Shown one piece after another: positions 23,462 through 35,951 of a DNA stretch of 64,000 nt. The notes under the pieces were generated by a model. The model ran no database searches. It saw nothing but the letters and a program-made list of their open reading frames with translations, and was not told the DNA's origin. Source of the DNA: Phytoseiulus persimilis (Eukaryota; Arthropoda; Arachnida; Mesostigmata; Phytoseiidae). The position numbers and the translations under genes were made by a program. Positions within the stretch are counted from its first letter, which is position 1. Every line of letters starts with the position of its first letter. The stretch is taken from NCBI GenBank assembly GCA_037576195.1, contig CM075103.1, positions 21,824,001-21,888,000 of the forward strand, given 5' to 3'.

Positions 23462-26400
23462 ACCGAGAGATGAAGGTCTTCCCGATCCCTTTCCTATGAG
23501 ATGCAGCTTCAGACCAGAATCCCGGTCATGTACCATCGGCTGGCGGCGGGTTCATAAATCAGTCACTAATATGATTAGTCCGTGCTCTCGCCGTGGCAGG
23601 AGTCATGAAATCAGATGTTAGGCGTCTGCATTGACCTCAGACTCGAGAACGTTAGGCGCCTGAGGCTGCAAAGCGGTTCCGCGGTGGGAAAGACCGACGG
23701 AGTTCCTAAAGAAACGCTGAGAAAACTGTAGTCCCTGATATTCTGCCTTGCTGGGCTCTATCCTTTTCCGCCCCGATCGTGATCCGCGCTCTCGACGCCG
23801 CCTGGTCCGCGATTCAATCGAGGGCGGAAATAATTGTCACAAGGGATCCCTCCTTGGCGGGCACTTCGTCAAGGTCGGTTCACAGAGGAGAAGTTCACCC
23901 GGGAGAACGAGCATGACCGAACTCTGCATTCAGAGCTGCGACATAACGAGGACGGAAAGAAGGACGCTAACTTTTTTGCGCATCGTTTTTCTTCGCTCCG
24001 ATGTGGAATGGTTGAAAGTTGTGGACTCGTTCATTGTCTCCACACAGTGTGAAGCCGTCGACAACTATATCACTGATGATGTGTGGAAGAAAAAAACTTT
24101 TTTTCCGCCGTCAAAACGACGTTGCAGTTTGAACGCTCGATTGGAAACAAGCCGACTTCCCCGCTTCCATGGAGGACTCCGTGGCTTGGATGGATGGGAG
24201 CAGTCCCGGGGGGGGTCGGAGCCTACTGCGCCTCGACGAGAGCCGGGGAGTCACTGAGAAATCGGCGCCGCTGACGCATTGTGTGATCTGGCGGCTTTTG
24301 TTGGATGCTCGCTCGCTTTTAATCGTGGTCTTCACGGCGCGAACGCAACGACATTCTCCGGCGGAAGGATTATTATTGTGCGGTAGTTTTGCTCGTAGAC
24401 CGATGGTCCGATCGACCGTTTTCATGGATCACATTCACCACAATGACCATTACTGCTGCGACGGGCGCACAGAAATAACAAAAGGCATCGCAGATTAGTC
24501 CTCGCGCGCGGACATCTCACAATAAAAAAGGATGCGTGAGGCGCCGAGCAGAACGAATACGCTCGAGAGGGAGCCCACGACCACGAACGAGAGAGAGCGA
24601 CTTCGCATCGAGAAACGACGGCGGAAACAACGGTTGGAATGGGAGGCGCAGAGCGCAATGAAGTTACCTCCCATGCGAAAGTATTCTCTGGGTGAGCTTG
24701 CGTCTCGCCGTGCACCTGTATCCTCCATGAGTCGGAATTCACTCGAGCAAAATCCGACCACCGAACCCAGGACGCGGAAAACAACCCACACTGACGGACG
24801 AGTTCATTGGGAGTTCATTGAAAGGAAGCAACCTCAGAAGGACGCGCCAAAGTATCCGTCTGTGATGGAGGAGAGTTGGGGCCCGAGCTAGGAGGATGGA
24901 AAATCTCGGGAGCGGACGGAGCAACCTGCCCCGTCGATTCGTTCTTTCTAGCTCGAACTTCAGAGAATGAAGAATTTGCGATTCATGTGGGAATGTGAGT
25001 TAGGTCGAAAGAGTGGCCAACAGGGACAAGTGTAAAAGCAACTGCAATGTCATCTTAAATCAGTCCATGATTCGGCGGCTTCAGAAACGAGGTTGCGGAA
25101 TCCTCGCAGCGAAGAATTCTGAGCGAGCAGGAAACAGCGACCCCGGACTCGGGTTCTCTCGTTACAACGATACGCTGTCGCTCTCAATGAGCTGAGTTCG
25201 CGAACGATTGACCGACGCTCGTGATCCGGCTCGAAACCAATACGAGCAGGGCTGCTCCTTTTTCGGGTCAACGCTTCCGAGAATTGTTTGAAATCGGGGC
25301 CTCCCCCGCCAAGGCCCCCTTCATTCCCCCGCAGGGCTGGGAAGAGTAGATCCGTTGGAAGAGCAGACATTCCTCGGAGTCGTTTCAAATAACTGCAGAT
25401 TGCCGGGATATTCCGGAACAATCGCATTGATGTATCCGCGCGCGGCAAAACGTGCAACATCTCGTCTTATCCGAAAACAAGGACTTCAGGCTGTTTGTTG
25501 GCGCCGTCGGGGCCTCTGAACGCTCCGCGGGGAGTTGATCACTTACAAGTCGACGGCCATTCATGGCGTTTTCCCTTCGATTGTTCCCCGTCACTCCCTT
25601 TCGGAACTTTGTTCCTCGAGAAGTCCCATTGACCTGTAAAGCTTCAACCACAACCGAAAGAGCACGGAGAGAGCTGGAGGCGAGGAAACGAAACCATTGT
25701 TGCCATTTGCGGTGGACGCTCGATGGAGCTCCCAGCGCCAACCATCACTTGACAAAAACTTCTATGAGAGGACAACGGCGAGGCCAACGACCGCATTATC
25801 GACTCACATACCCTACTCTAGACCCCATTCAGTTGAAAGATGTAGGTTCTCACCCCTGTTACGCCTTCTCGGAGGACCTCGAGAGTAGAAGAACTCCGCT
25901 AATGATTCGGAGACGATTCAACGAGTCCTCATACCTGAACGTTGAAAAACGGTTCCGAGTCGAAGGAGCTGGTGCCTTCTCGTCGAAGCCGTCATTGGGA
26001 CCCATTACTGATCGCTGAGAGCAATCCGGAATCAGTACACACGTAAATCGTTTGTTTCATACATCATTCCCCCAATGCATACACATCGGAAGTGATGGCA
26101 GCGCTGTATCTCTATCCCTCGATGCATCCCTTGATTCGGGAGAGTTTCCGTTGGAAATTCGGATCGGAATTTCGCCGAGGCAACGGGAAAGAGACGCTCG
26201 GTATATCGAACGAAGACCCCGGGAAGCACTCCTTCAGAGCAATTTTCCTCGTGAATACATCCGTCGCTATCCTTATCAGAAAATCGCTCAGGACGATTCA
26301 AGACGTAACTATCCGGTAGCAGGACAGCGGGCTGTTAGCGCGGTTTGAACTGCACGCGCACACTCGCATCGCAAAACTATTGCATGCAATGTCTCATGCG

Positions 26401-27960
26401 TCAGATGGGAACCAAGGCGAGCGGTTTCGTTTGCAGCGCTCTTATATCGATGATGATTCGTACGTACCCATTCTTTTCGGGCATGCATCGGACGCACGGG
26501 TCCACATTAAGTTCCTGAGGCTCCAGCTGATTCATGATCCGGCTGACCGCCGGTTCGGGAGCACCGCGCGGTTCGGCGAGGAAGATTCGGAAAACGGTTC
26601 AAAGAAATCCCGAGTTGCTCCAACGATCCCAGTGGCGCCCTCGATGGCTCACGACCGAACTAGAGCCGGATCGTAACGGAAGTACTGGAGATAGCCACCA
26701 GAGGGCGGCACCGAGCCCCCATCGTCATCTTTTCGACAAAAATCGATTCTAATCCAATTAAAACCTGCTGGGGGCTGCATACTTTCCTCTGGCTGTCATT
26801 GGGCCCAGGGAATATCACACCGAAACGCGGAGTCGGTAGGTGTTCAACTCCTGATTTTTCGACACAACCACAACGAGGTGCCGTCGGTGTGAACTTATTT
26901 AATTGGGACCTGTTGAAGAGTAATGATAAACAAAAATGAATCGTGATGCGATAATTTCTCCACTTCTCTGTAATTGGATGAAGAGAGGACACTCACTCCG
27001 TTTTTGCCTCGAAAGCTGTCGAAAACTTTCGGCCGCGCTTCTGAAAACAGTCACCAACTGACTCTGAAAATTATCTCCCGCCGACAGAAACCCGTTCTTC
27101 GAAGCGGCGAAAATAAAGTCAAACGATATTGGAGAGCACTGGAGTCCATTCCGTTATAGAAACTAGCCCTTCCGACCGGCTCTGAGAGATTGCTGCGAGG
27201 AGATCCCCTGCTCCAATGAACGCAAACAACGCTTCGACAATCTTTCTCCCTTTTGCTAAACCACCTGTCGGGAACTTCGAGTCGAACCTGTTTTCGCTCT
27301 GCTAGCTGGCGTCACCTGAGCCGCTCGCGTTCGGCACGAGTGAGCGACAGATACCTGATGAGAACGTACATGCGACCGCATGAGCGACCCCCTCGCGCCG
27401 TTATTGTGACTTCTTCGCACGCAACTGGTCGTCAGATTGAGTCTTATTGGCTGTTCGCTGTCGCGCCGGGGCTGGAATGAGCCGGTGAGGCCAGCCGTTA
27501 GAGGTGACGACTCCATCGTCCGACTGATGGATGCAAGACGGATCGTCGGCTAGATTTCTGTCGGAGCCTCTCATCGCTTCCAGATGTGGGCATTCACTCG
27601 ATGACGCGTCCTGCGTCGAACGAAGCATTGCTATTAGAAGCGATCGATCCTCGAACCACAGAAAGGGGACGGCCGATCTGGGAATCTCGATGCGCTGGTT
27701 TCCAATTTCCAGGACCGAGTGGAATTTTGGTTCACGGAACTCGAACTCGCCGGAGTTTTTTGGCTCCGCTTCGCTGATTAGATCATAGCGAACCATTAGA
27801 CGACGTCTCAAGACACGCTGCGGTCACATTCGGAGGAGTCGAAAATTATACGGGCATGCCCTCCGATTGGAAAGCATTGTTGGTTCGGGAGAAGGTTCGA
27901 AAGAAAAGATTTTCCCCTCCCGAGTGAGACCACAAGTACGGAACTGGGGCGCCAGAGGAA

Positions 27961-28029
27961 GGGATCAAACCCGAGTCATGGGCTCTGACTTCCAGCCAGA
28001 AGCAGCGTCGATGGAAACCCGCACGGTCA
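27961..28029 (-). mobile_element. Decayed tRNA-derived sequence, probable old SINE head
   Basis: Read on the minus strand there is an A-box-like TGACCGTGCGG (28029-28019), a good anticodon arm at 28000-27984 (5-bp stem TCTGG/TCAGA including one G-U pair, 7-nt loop CTGGAAG, serine-type GGA triplet followed by A) and a B-box-like GGTTTGATCCC (27971-27961). The T stem and acceptor stem do not pair well, so it is not a working tRNA gene. No target-site duplication was found, so the element ends are unknown. The order and spacing of parts resemble the intact SINE at 22709-22975, but the bodies do not obviously match. Confidence 0.4.
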
Positions 28030-29159
28030 GGCTGTCCGTTTGACTGCCTCGTCGGCTGGAAATCGGGCGTTCCTTGTTGTGACTCATACTTCTGCTTCGC
28101 TATGTCCACTTCTCTTGTTTCGATTACGTAGCGGCTTCGAAAATCAGCTCTCGGCGAACTCACGCCATCAGTAGATTGGCCCATCCCGGTGTTACTGCTC
28201 GTTAATGATGATGATTCGTTCCTCTTCTCGGAGGGTCGCGAAGCTCGGAATCAAGCCGGAAATTCGCTCGAATCATCTCGAACCATTGGCTCAGCCATCG
28301 ATCATTTTACCGCCGTGGCGCACGTCGGTTCCGCGAGCATAAGAATAGCAACCGGGGAAGCTGTGTCGAGCGGACGATTTTTCAGGGCGGAAATCTACTT
28401 CATTATGCACCCGAGCGGCTCGTTAGCAACGAGAGAACGTGCCATGCACGGCCACTCATGCCTCCGATGGCTCCCTGAAGAGCACCATGCGCTCAACGTT
28501 ACGGCGCTGCGATCCCAAATTATTTCCCGGAACGCCCCGTCAGCGTTGCATTCTATTCATCGAGAACATTTCCAGGGCGCAATATCGTCGTCCAGATCGG
28601 AGATGCTCACGAGGAATTGCCGCAGGCTGTATGATAGAACACGGGAAGGAACTCCAGGGGTCCGCGACACCCTCGTGGGCACTCGACGCAGATTTCGTCG
28701 TAGGCCGCCAGACGCTCACGGTAGGCCGAAGGGAATCCATCATGCCGCCTCGTGAGAATGCTTGACCTTGGTCCCCTCCTCATCCCCCCCTTGTGAAGTC
28801 GTGGAAGAATCATCCCTCACTCAATCGATACCGATGAAGGAATATGGGAGAGCGTGGAGTACAACTGGGAAGTCGCTCAAAATGATTTGTAGGAATCATC
28901 TGCGAGGATTCAGTCCACCATACGAGCACAAACGAAGCTTTTGGTCGTTTCCCTCCCGCTGCTGCTGAGGAATTCGAAGCTAAAATGGGTTCAGTAGATA
29001 ATGGAGCTGTAGACCGCGATTCGATGTCGATACGTCTGACTCCAGGAATATTATCGAGTTTCCTCTCGTAGTAACTCGACTGGGGATGGTGAAAATCTCG
29101 AAAATGTGTCCGCTCCGCTCGGATACTGATCTCGAGACTGCGCATCGACACAGAAGGTA

Positions 29160-29170
29160 GGGGGGGGGGG
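29160..29170. repeat. Poly-G tract (11 G)
   Basis: A homopolymer run in non-coding sequence. Confidence 0.95.
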
Positions 29171-32100
29171 TGTAAACCGCTCAAAACATCGATAACACAA
29201 GCGAAAACGATTCCACGATTAACGAAGCGATAGCGAAGTCGATAGCGTGGGAAAATTCTTCTGAGGGTTGTCGACATCCGCAGGAGATGATCCAACAATT
29301 TAAGCTCTGTCGACGAGAATTCTCTAGCCCGCTGACGCTCGATGGTCACTTTGTTTCGTCTTTGTTCTGATTGGGATAATGCAAATCCAGGGATCGGGCA
29401 CTGGAATTCTATGACAGCTCGCCACGGTGATAAACGACATTCCCAGAAAAGTAAATACCTCCTCATCATTAGCAAGAATAAACGATGATCCCGATGCCTG
29501 TCGCGTGGTAATTACGATATCGATGGCAAAACGTCTCCTCCCCAGCTTTCAGCGTCGTTTTCCAGCATGATTCGTGATAAGAATGAACGCCACAGGTTTG
29601 TGGCCCAGGATTCTAACGAACCCGGGCCGGATGTATCGCCGACCGAACATGAACTCTGAAACCATTCATCATCAGTTTGTCCCGATTTGAGACGACTCAT
29701 GAAACCGCTGGCGGACTCGGCGACTCGACGCTGCTTGGCTGAAGCCATGTTTCCCGTTTCTACATATTGTGGAGTCCAGAAACCGAAACCTGTAGCGGAG
29801 ACCAGTGACGCGAAGCTGGCGCGAATCTGAACGATGGGCGCGAGACGATTCGGGGCGACTTGGAGGAGGGTGAGACTGTCGGAAATGAATCATTTCCGAG
29901 AAGTCACCGAGAAATTTTCAGACTTTCGCTGATTCAGTCTGGGCCTTTCACTCTGGAGGGGAACACGCCCTGGGTGGATGCATTCGTTGTTTTCCGGCTC
30001 TTCCTCTCTAGCAACCTGATCCAGGATCTCCGAACGAGGACAGTCATCGCGGCTTCATCCAACACTTCCTGCCTTGGGTCTTCTCTTGATTGTTGATCAC
30101 CGTCCCCGTTGCTCTATCTTTACGGCTGTTCATTATCGGGAGAAAATCGGCCCATCACTGACAATCAGCCCGGCGTTTACCGATCGATGAGAAAATAGAG
30201 CCAGAGTGAAGAAAGGCGACGGTTCATGATGTTTCTAATTGGAAACCTAGCGGCCGGTTACCGCTGTCAACCGAACGATGGGCTGCAACATTGGAACCGA
30301 AATCCCTCCGAAAGTGGTCTTGTTCCCCGTCCGGTGTAATCGAGACCGGAAACCGGTGGCGGCTATGTGAATCGCTCGAAGATTTCCGCACACGGAGCGG
30401 GATTTCTCAGAGCCCGCGCTCTTGGATCTTTTGGATTCCGTTGGAATGATTTGAGATACGTATGGGAAACTTCACTTTCCTCTGCTCGCGGCTTCACTAG
30501 GAGGAAGGACTCCGAGCGCGAGGAATCGAAGGATGGATGTGTGCGTCATCGGATCGTTTTGAATTGGAATTTCGGTGAGTTGATATCGGGCTTGGTAACT
30601 AACGACTCCCAAACCTCTTCTGGTTGAATTGGTGGCATCACTTGGTGCTCGTCCATTGCGTGCCGGATAATTCACCCGCAGTGAACGCACGTTCTCCGTA
30701 GTCCTTCCATCACGGCCCCTCTCAAGAGCGGATGAGAACAGGGGCTCTGTGCGATCGGAGCACTCTCGTCAGCTGTTGGAATACAGTGCAGCAGGCCAAA
30801 CACCTGGAAAATAGTCGGAGATCCAGTAGGATCCCTTTATTTCGTTCATTGTGCGGAGCACGCGGATCACTGGAGCACGGTCTCAGGAAGGGTTCCCTTA
30901 AATCGCGAGGAAGCTTCGTGAGTTTTTCTCGATTCTAGAATCGTCTCGAGGAGTTCTGAGAACACCGAATATGTTGAAGAACGAGAGCATAATTCACCAC
31001 TGATGTGTTCACTTGGCGGAAGTGGGAGTTTTCCGGAGAACAGTGCACCTGGGATTCATGATGCTCTCATCCACGAGCGCTCACGAAATGAGGAGCGCGT
31101 GTATCTATCTTCAGGCATGCATGAGTCCCAGGTACAGTACAACCTCGATTATTTCAACTCTGCGGAACAGGCCGAACGATGTCGACCGGAAGCGTATTTT
31201 ATGTGGAAGATGAATTCATCGTTCAGAATCTTCCATCGTCAACATATCTCGATCGAGGTTGTCCTGTAGTTTATTCACTACAAATGTGCCACATCACCGG
31301 ACCCACATGTGTGGGAACACGAGAGAGACTCATGAATATCACATTTTGATACTCATGTGCATGCAAGAGCTCCATAAGCACAAACAGAGCCCGCGGAAAT
31401 CGTGGGAAACCGTCGAGATCAGTGGAAACTCAATGACTATCATCGGAAAGCTATCTTGGTCCGCTTTTGCTCGTTGGAAAACTTACCCGCGTGGCATCCG
31501 ATATGATTTAGTCGAGTGCAGGAGCCGGTTGATCGGAATCCGGGTCCATACAGCCAGCCCTCGTTCCTACGGTTTTCACTGCTCACGATTGAGCTGTGAC
31601 AGGAGAATACAATCTCGTAATTGTGTGTTCACGACGATGCTCAATCGTGAACGATCGCCAGTGGCATAACGTGTAAATCGCTGATCTTCGTGCAACGCTG
31701 TTCTCCACGGCGGAAAGCAGCGATGCTTTCCTCCGGAACCCTCTCTGACGTCCCTTTCCACGAAGAGAATCAACATAGCCTCGTGGAGGGTCTGGAGAAG
31801 CCGGCTGAACCGCGCAGAGTCCGCAGCGTGCGTCAAAGCTCAATGACAGCTCTCAGCAGAGAACTTTCACTGATCGCCGCGCGTCAGTCCCACTCGTAGA
31901 TTTGAGCCGATCAGTAGCCGGCGGCAGAGGTGGAAAGTGCACCGGATCCTCTCCGTCTGGATTTTCTGACTATCGGACGCTGAACGCCGGGCTCGCCCAT
32001 CTGCTTTCCGTCGTTGCCGGAGGAGAAGAGCATTGAGGGAAATTCCTGTCGAGAAACCGACAGCCAGAGCTAGAGGTGTCGCGCACGGGCCGCAAAGTGA

Positions 32101-32283
32101 GTGAGAGGTCGACTGCGGCCATCGGTCGATCGATGGGTTCGAACACCGAGCGCTAGTTCCACCTGTCGCGCGTCCTGCGGAGATTGTGGGGGAAAGCGGG
32201 ACTCTCGTAATCGTGAACTGTGTTGTGGTGATGTGAACCTCGCGAAGGACAGGTACGGACATGCGTCGCTGTCGAGTGCGGCT

Positions 32284-33286
32284 ATGCGACCAGACCACAA
32301 GCGAATCCCCTCCATCGACGATATGGAAACCACCCCCGCTCCGAGATCAGTAGTCGTGGATGTCGGAAACGTGGCCGCGAAACGAGCCCCTCTGCGTCGC
32401 CAGCCCACGATCGAGGACACCGACGGGGAGGTCAGGGACTCGCCCGATGAAAACCTCCAGAACACCTCGGGCTCCCCCGAGCATCCGCGACGGAAGTTCT
32501 TCCGGAAACTCCGGCTGTTCCGAATGCCCGCCCGGAGAGTGGATTCGTCCACGTCGGAGGAAGACGCCCGCACGCCCCTACGAAGCGCGAGTTTTCGCTT
32601 CACCCGATCGCTGCTCTCGGGCAAGAGCAGCAACGAATCCAACCTCACGCAGAGGACAAGGTTGCCAACCTCGGACTCGGAATGGGAGGACGAGCGGAAA
32701 AAATCCATCAAAAACGGCCTCGCGCGTCCCGTGCAGAAAACGTCCTTGAAGAAGGTCCAATCCAATTCAGGCCAGGACGAGCGCCGCGACGAAAAACCCC
32801 CGAAAGTGAGCAAGAAGCAAATCGAGGAATTCCTAGATGAGCTCTCGTCGGGCTCATACCATTCGAGCGAGCGGCCTTCGCAGATATATTTCAACAATAA
32901 GGCAACAGGACGCACCTACCGCTCCCAGTCGGTGTTCTCGGCCGACCCGTCGTCTCCGTATTACGTTTCGAAAGGAGTTGAAAGCAACGATAACGTCAGA
33001 CGCTCGCCGAGTGTGTCCTGCGTGCTCGAAATCTTGCGACGGGAACAACGCGAGGCCGAGCTGAAGGGCATTGTTATCCCGCCGGGGATTTCGTTGGCCG
33101 CGTTCGACAAACCGAAAGTCAGCACTATCAGGCAGCATTATTATCCAGAGGGCGGCTGGGGCTGGGTGATATGCTCGATAGCCGTCTTCATTCATTTCCT
33201 CGTCCACGGTATCTACTGGTCCTTCCCACTGCTCATACTCCGGATCAGGAATCAGTTCAAGTACACGGTCGACGTCTTCCCTGCAG
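32284..33286 (+). CDS. Monocarboxylate-transporter-like protein, first coding exon (partial)
   Basis: This exon encodes the first 334 residues plus one base of a SLC16-type proton-linked carrier for lactate/pyruvate-like solutes in a cell membrane. The family signature, normally a [D/E]G[G/S]W-type motif just before helix one, is EGGWGW at residues 289-294. Helix one follows at about 295-319. The exon ends mid-codon at a strong donor (CTGCAG then GTAAGC), phase 1. The start is the first ATG after an in-frame TGA at 32098-32100; a second ATG at 32323 has a better context. Residues 1-285 form an unusually long cytosolic N-terminus, mostly polar, with a basic patch (RRKFFRKLRLFR, 69-80), Ser-rich segments and two likely short helices (about 177-190 and 245-260). 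Family members usually have a much shorter N-terminus, although arthropod paralogues vary. Later helices are not in the window. The substrate cannot be inferred. An antisense open frame at 32070-32915 is a shadow of this exon. Confidence 0.88.
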
Positions 33287-33292
33287 GTAAGC
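33287..33292 (+). promoter_or_regulatory. Splice donor of the transporter exon
   Basis: GTAAGC after CTGCAG is close to the consensus donor. It interrupts the reading frame after the first base of codon 335, leaving phase 1. Confidence 0.85.
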
Positions 33293-34307
33293 TACATGCA
33301 ACCTGATTCTAGTGCTCCGTCCTTGCAAAAGCGTTTCCTGGAAGGCGGGCGAATTCGACTCCGGTTTTGAAATTGACCAGCTCACCTCTGATCGACGATC
33401 AAACTACCTCTCGTGGGGTGGTTTGTTGATCTGAGTTTCGGAACCGCTCGAGGTTCGGGATGAATCAGTTCTCGAGCTCTTTTTGGAAAGTGAAAGGGAC
33501 GGAAATAATCGCTCTCGAGCCTCGAGATCTGGAACACCTAGAGTATCTTACTCAGACAAGCTTGTACTGACAGTGAAAATGAGTGACATCTCGCACGATC
33601 TCAAGGAATGACTCAATTCGTGTGCGAAATTCTGTCCTCGGCTCCGCAATTGGCCATGCCAGAGATTCTTGCGAGCTGGCGTATATCGTCCCTTGAGGGT
33701 CAAAACCGGTGCTTAAATGTGGGATTGAAAGCGTACTCACGAGAAACCCCGAATATCATCGAGAACTCTTCAGTATAGAACATGATTCGATGCGATCCTC
33801 GACAAAATATTGTCTGAGAAGAGTTCCTTAGCCGTGATATACGTCTGCCATAAACGAACGATACTTCGCGGTCTCCTCGCTGGGAGAAGTATTCTAGTCG
33901 GACGGCAGTTGGAAGAACTTGAACGTTCCGAACTCCCGTCGTACCACCTCCGGAAAAGTTATGGAACACCTCGCAATTTTCAGCCATTTTGAGTGTCAGG
34001 ATGCCACCGCCCGGATCCCGAGCTCTGGTCTAGTGGAATCAGCGCCACAACCACACACATGGAGCATTCCCCTCTCGAGCCCCGATGTTCCGAGTGTCCC
34101 CATGACCGTTCATTCGAACTTGTGAGGAGCGCTCAATTCTCGATCGTCCTCAATGAAGTCTGTGCTTCGAGAGCCAGAACGAACCCTCCGGTTAGCCGAG
34201 AAATGTTTGAAGTTCGGGAAAACCGCGAAAGAGTGATGAATGTTGTTAGCGCTCAGATAATTGAGGAAAACCGTGAAAACCTAATCAGCGACCCGCTTGG
34301 AACTCCG

Positions 34308-34317
34308 CCCCCCCCCC
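34308..34317. repeat. Poly-C tract (10 C)
   Basis: A homopolymer run in the presumed intron. Confidence 0.9.
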
Positions 34318-35438
34318 GTTCAACCAACTCTCGATAATAGTTACTGTGACCGTAACTCACTGCTACAAACAACAATGGTTGATAGAGCTCGAGGTTCACG
34401 ATTCGAAAGTTCATTAATTATCATGGCTGTTATCGTTATATCATATATGAAAGCTCTTTAAACGAATTATGTCACGAAATCCACTCCGAATCTGTTCAGG
34501 AAGTTTGGCTAGAGAGCTACTTCAAACGGAGCTGTTCGAACTTTCATTCAAGCTTACTTATGCGTTCGCTGAGACCCAGAACTAGGGTGAGAGAACAGGA
34601 CTTCCCCGAAGAGTTGATTTCTTCGGCCGGCCGGGTGCGCGATCACATTTTCAAAGAAACATGCGCTGGTTCGATCGCGCAACTTCCTCTCCCAGAATTC
34701 AACGCTAGGTCCGTCTGGAAATAATTGAAATCAAACTCGATGCCCGCATGGCCCGAGTCGGAGCCTCGAGTATCCGAAGGTTGAACTGACAATTATGAAA
34801 AAAAGAGAAGAACTTGGAGCCAATTTCTCCGTTGAAATCTTTGCGACCAACGGCCTTAAAGTCGGCCTAATTCTCCTTCTAATAATCGGATCGGGCGCGG
34901 AAAAGCGACGCGGGGACCGCAATGAACGAACGTTGAATTCCGATGTATCTGTCGATTCCATCCGGTGTGCTGTGGCCAGCAACATGATATATTCAGCAGC
35001 TGGGTACGGCCCGAGAAACGTAACTCTTTTCCTTTTCGGCTCTGTTCATTAAAAAACTGAATGAATCGATTGCGCCAGTTCGCGAGCCGACTGACGGTCG
35101 TTCAGACCTGCGCTTCGGTTGAACCAGGTCCCGACTCCGTTCCGTGAGGCCACTGCGGGCGGTTACTCTGTCTTAAACCAATGTCTCAGTGCGTCGAACA
35201 CTGATCTATTTTTCGAAAAATCCAGAAAATAGCGCCGCGGGCTCCGCAAACCGGGTTTTCATTTTCTCGGCGGTCAGATTGTTCCCCTCCGTCGGAATAG
35301 TTAGTCCACTCGCGCCTGATGGAGAGGCTCCATGCTACAGGACTCCCTCCGTTACCATAGACGTGGCCAAGGAGCTATCGGACTCGTCTTTTCTCGATGT
35401 CAGAAGCCAAGAAAAAAAAAGGAACTCTCGGAGCTCAT

Positions 35439-35448
35439 CCCCCCCCCC
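35439..35448. repeat. Poly-C tract (10 C)
   Basis: A homopolymer run, followed by T and four C. Confidence 0.9.
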
Positions 35449-35939
35449 TCCCCAGGTCGCATCAACGTGTCTGTATCGGACACTTCGAATATTCATAGTC
35501 CGTCGTTACTGATGTTTGGTTCGACGTCTGCTGCTGTGCGGGAGCAAAAATTCATTTTCAATTAGCATCTCATCCGCTGAAATCGCTCCCGCAGCCGGTC
35601 TGGCAACGCTTGACGGCTTTAAAGTCGAACCGGCGCCAAATCGGTGCTTTGGTTGTGCGAAGCGTCTGCTGAAGACACAGATCAAAAATTTCGGAGGCAT
35701 CAACACGTTATCAGCAGTCGATGGATGTCCGATGGAGAGATTGAAGGGAACGAGTTTCTACAGAGCTAAAAGTTCCAACGAACGTCCCTCCGGCGGTATT
35801 TCGCGTCAAGCTTGCGCGAGCAGAACGCGCGGAAGCAAAGTCTCCTCCCGAATTTTCCGCCGAAACAATAGAACTCGGGGACCGGAGGATATTCGGAGTG
35901 TTGCTCGCTTCGCGTTGAGAGTTCTCGCGGTGGGTGAGA

Positions 35940-35951
35940 GGGGGGGGGGGG
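35940..35951. repeat. Poly-G tract (12 G)
   Basis: A homopolymer run in the presumed intron, of the opposite base to its neighbour at 35439. Confidence 0.95.

Larger units (their letters stand above)
22991..32283. other. Upstream region of the transporter gene, no coding exon assigned
   Basis: I see no identifiable coding exon. The stretch contains a candidate recursive splice site (23455/23456), a decayed tRNA-derived element (27961-28029), a G8 run at 24208-24215 and a G11 run at 29160-29170. The last few hundred bases before 32284 should hold the transporter's 5' UTR. I cannot place a promoter or transcription start there. Confidence 0.5.

Noticed and set aside
24495-24791. A minus-strand frame with a membrane-helix-like segment
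   Set aside because: The overlapping plus-strand frame is equally open and charged, and no acceptor follows the GTAACT donor-like site. The strand cannot be decided.
32101-32283. Upstream extension of the transporter frame
   Set aside because: It begins at GTG just after an in-frame TGA at 32098-32100 and contains no ATG before 32284, so it is most likely 5' UTR.
32070-32915. A 281-codon minus-strand open frame
   Set aside because: It is the antisense shadow of the transporter exon, whose plus-strand frame carries the family signature and a proper donor.
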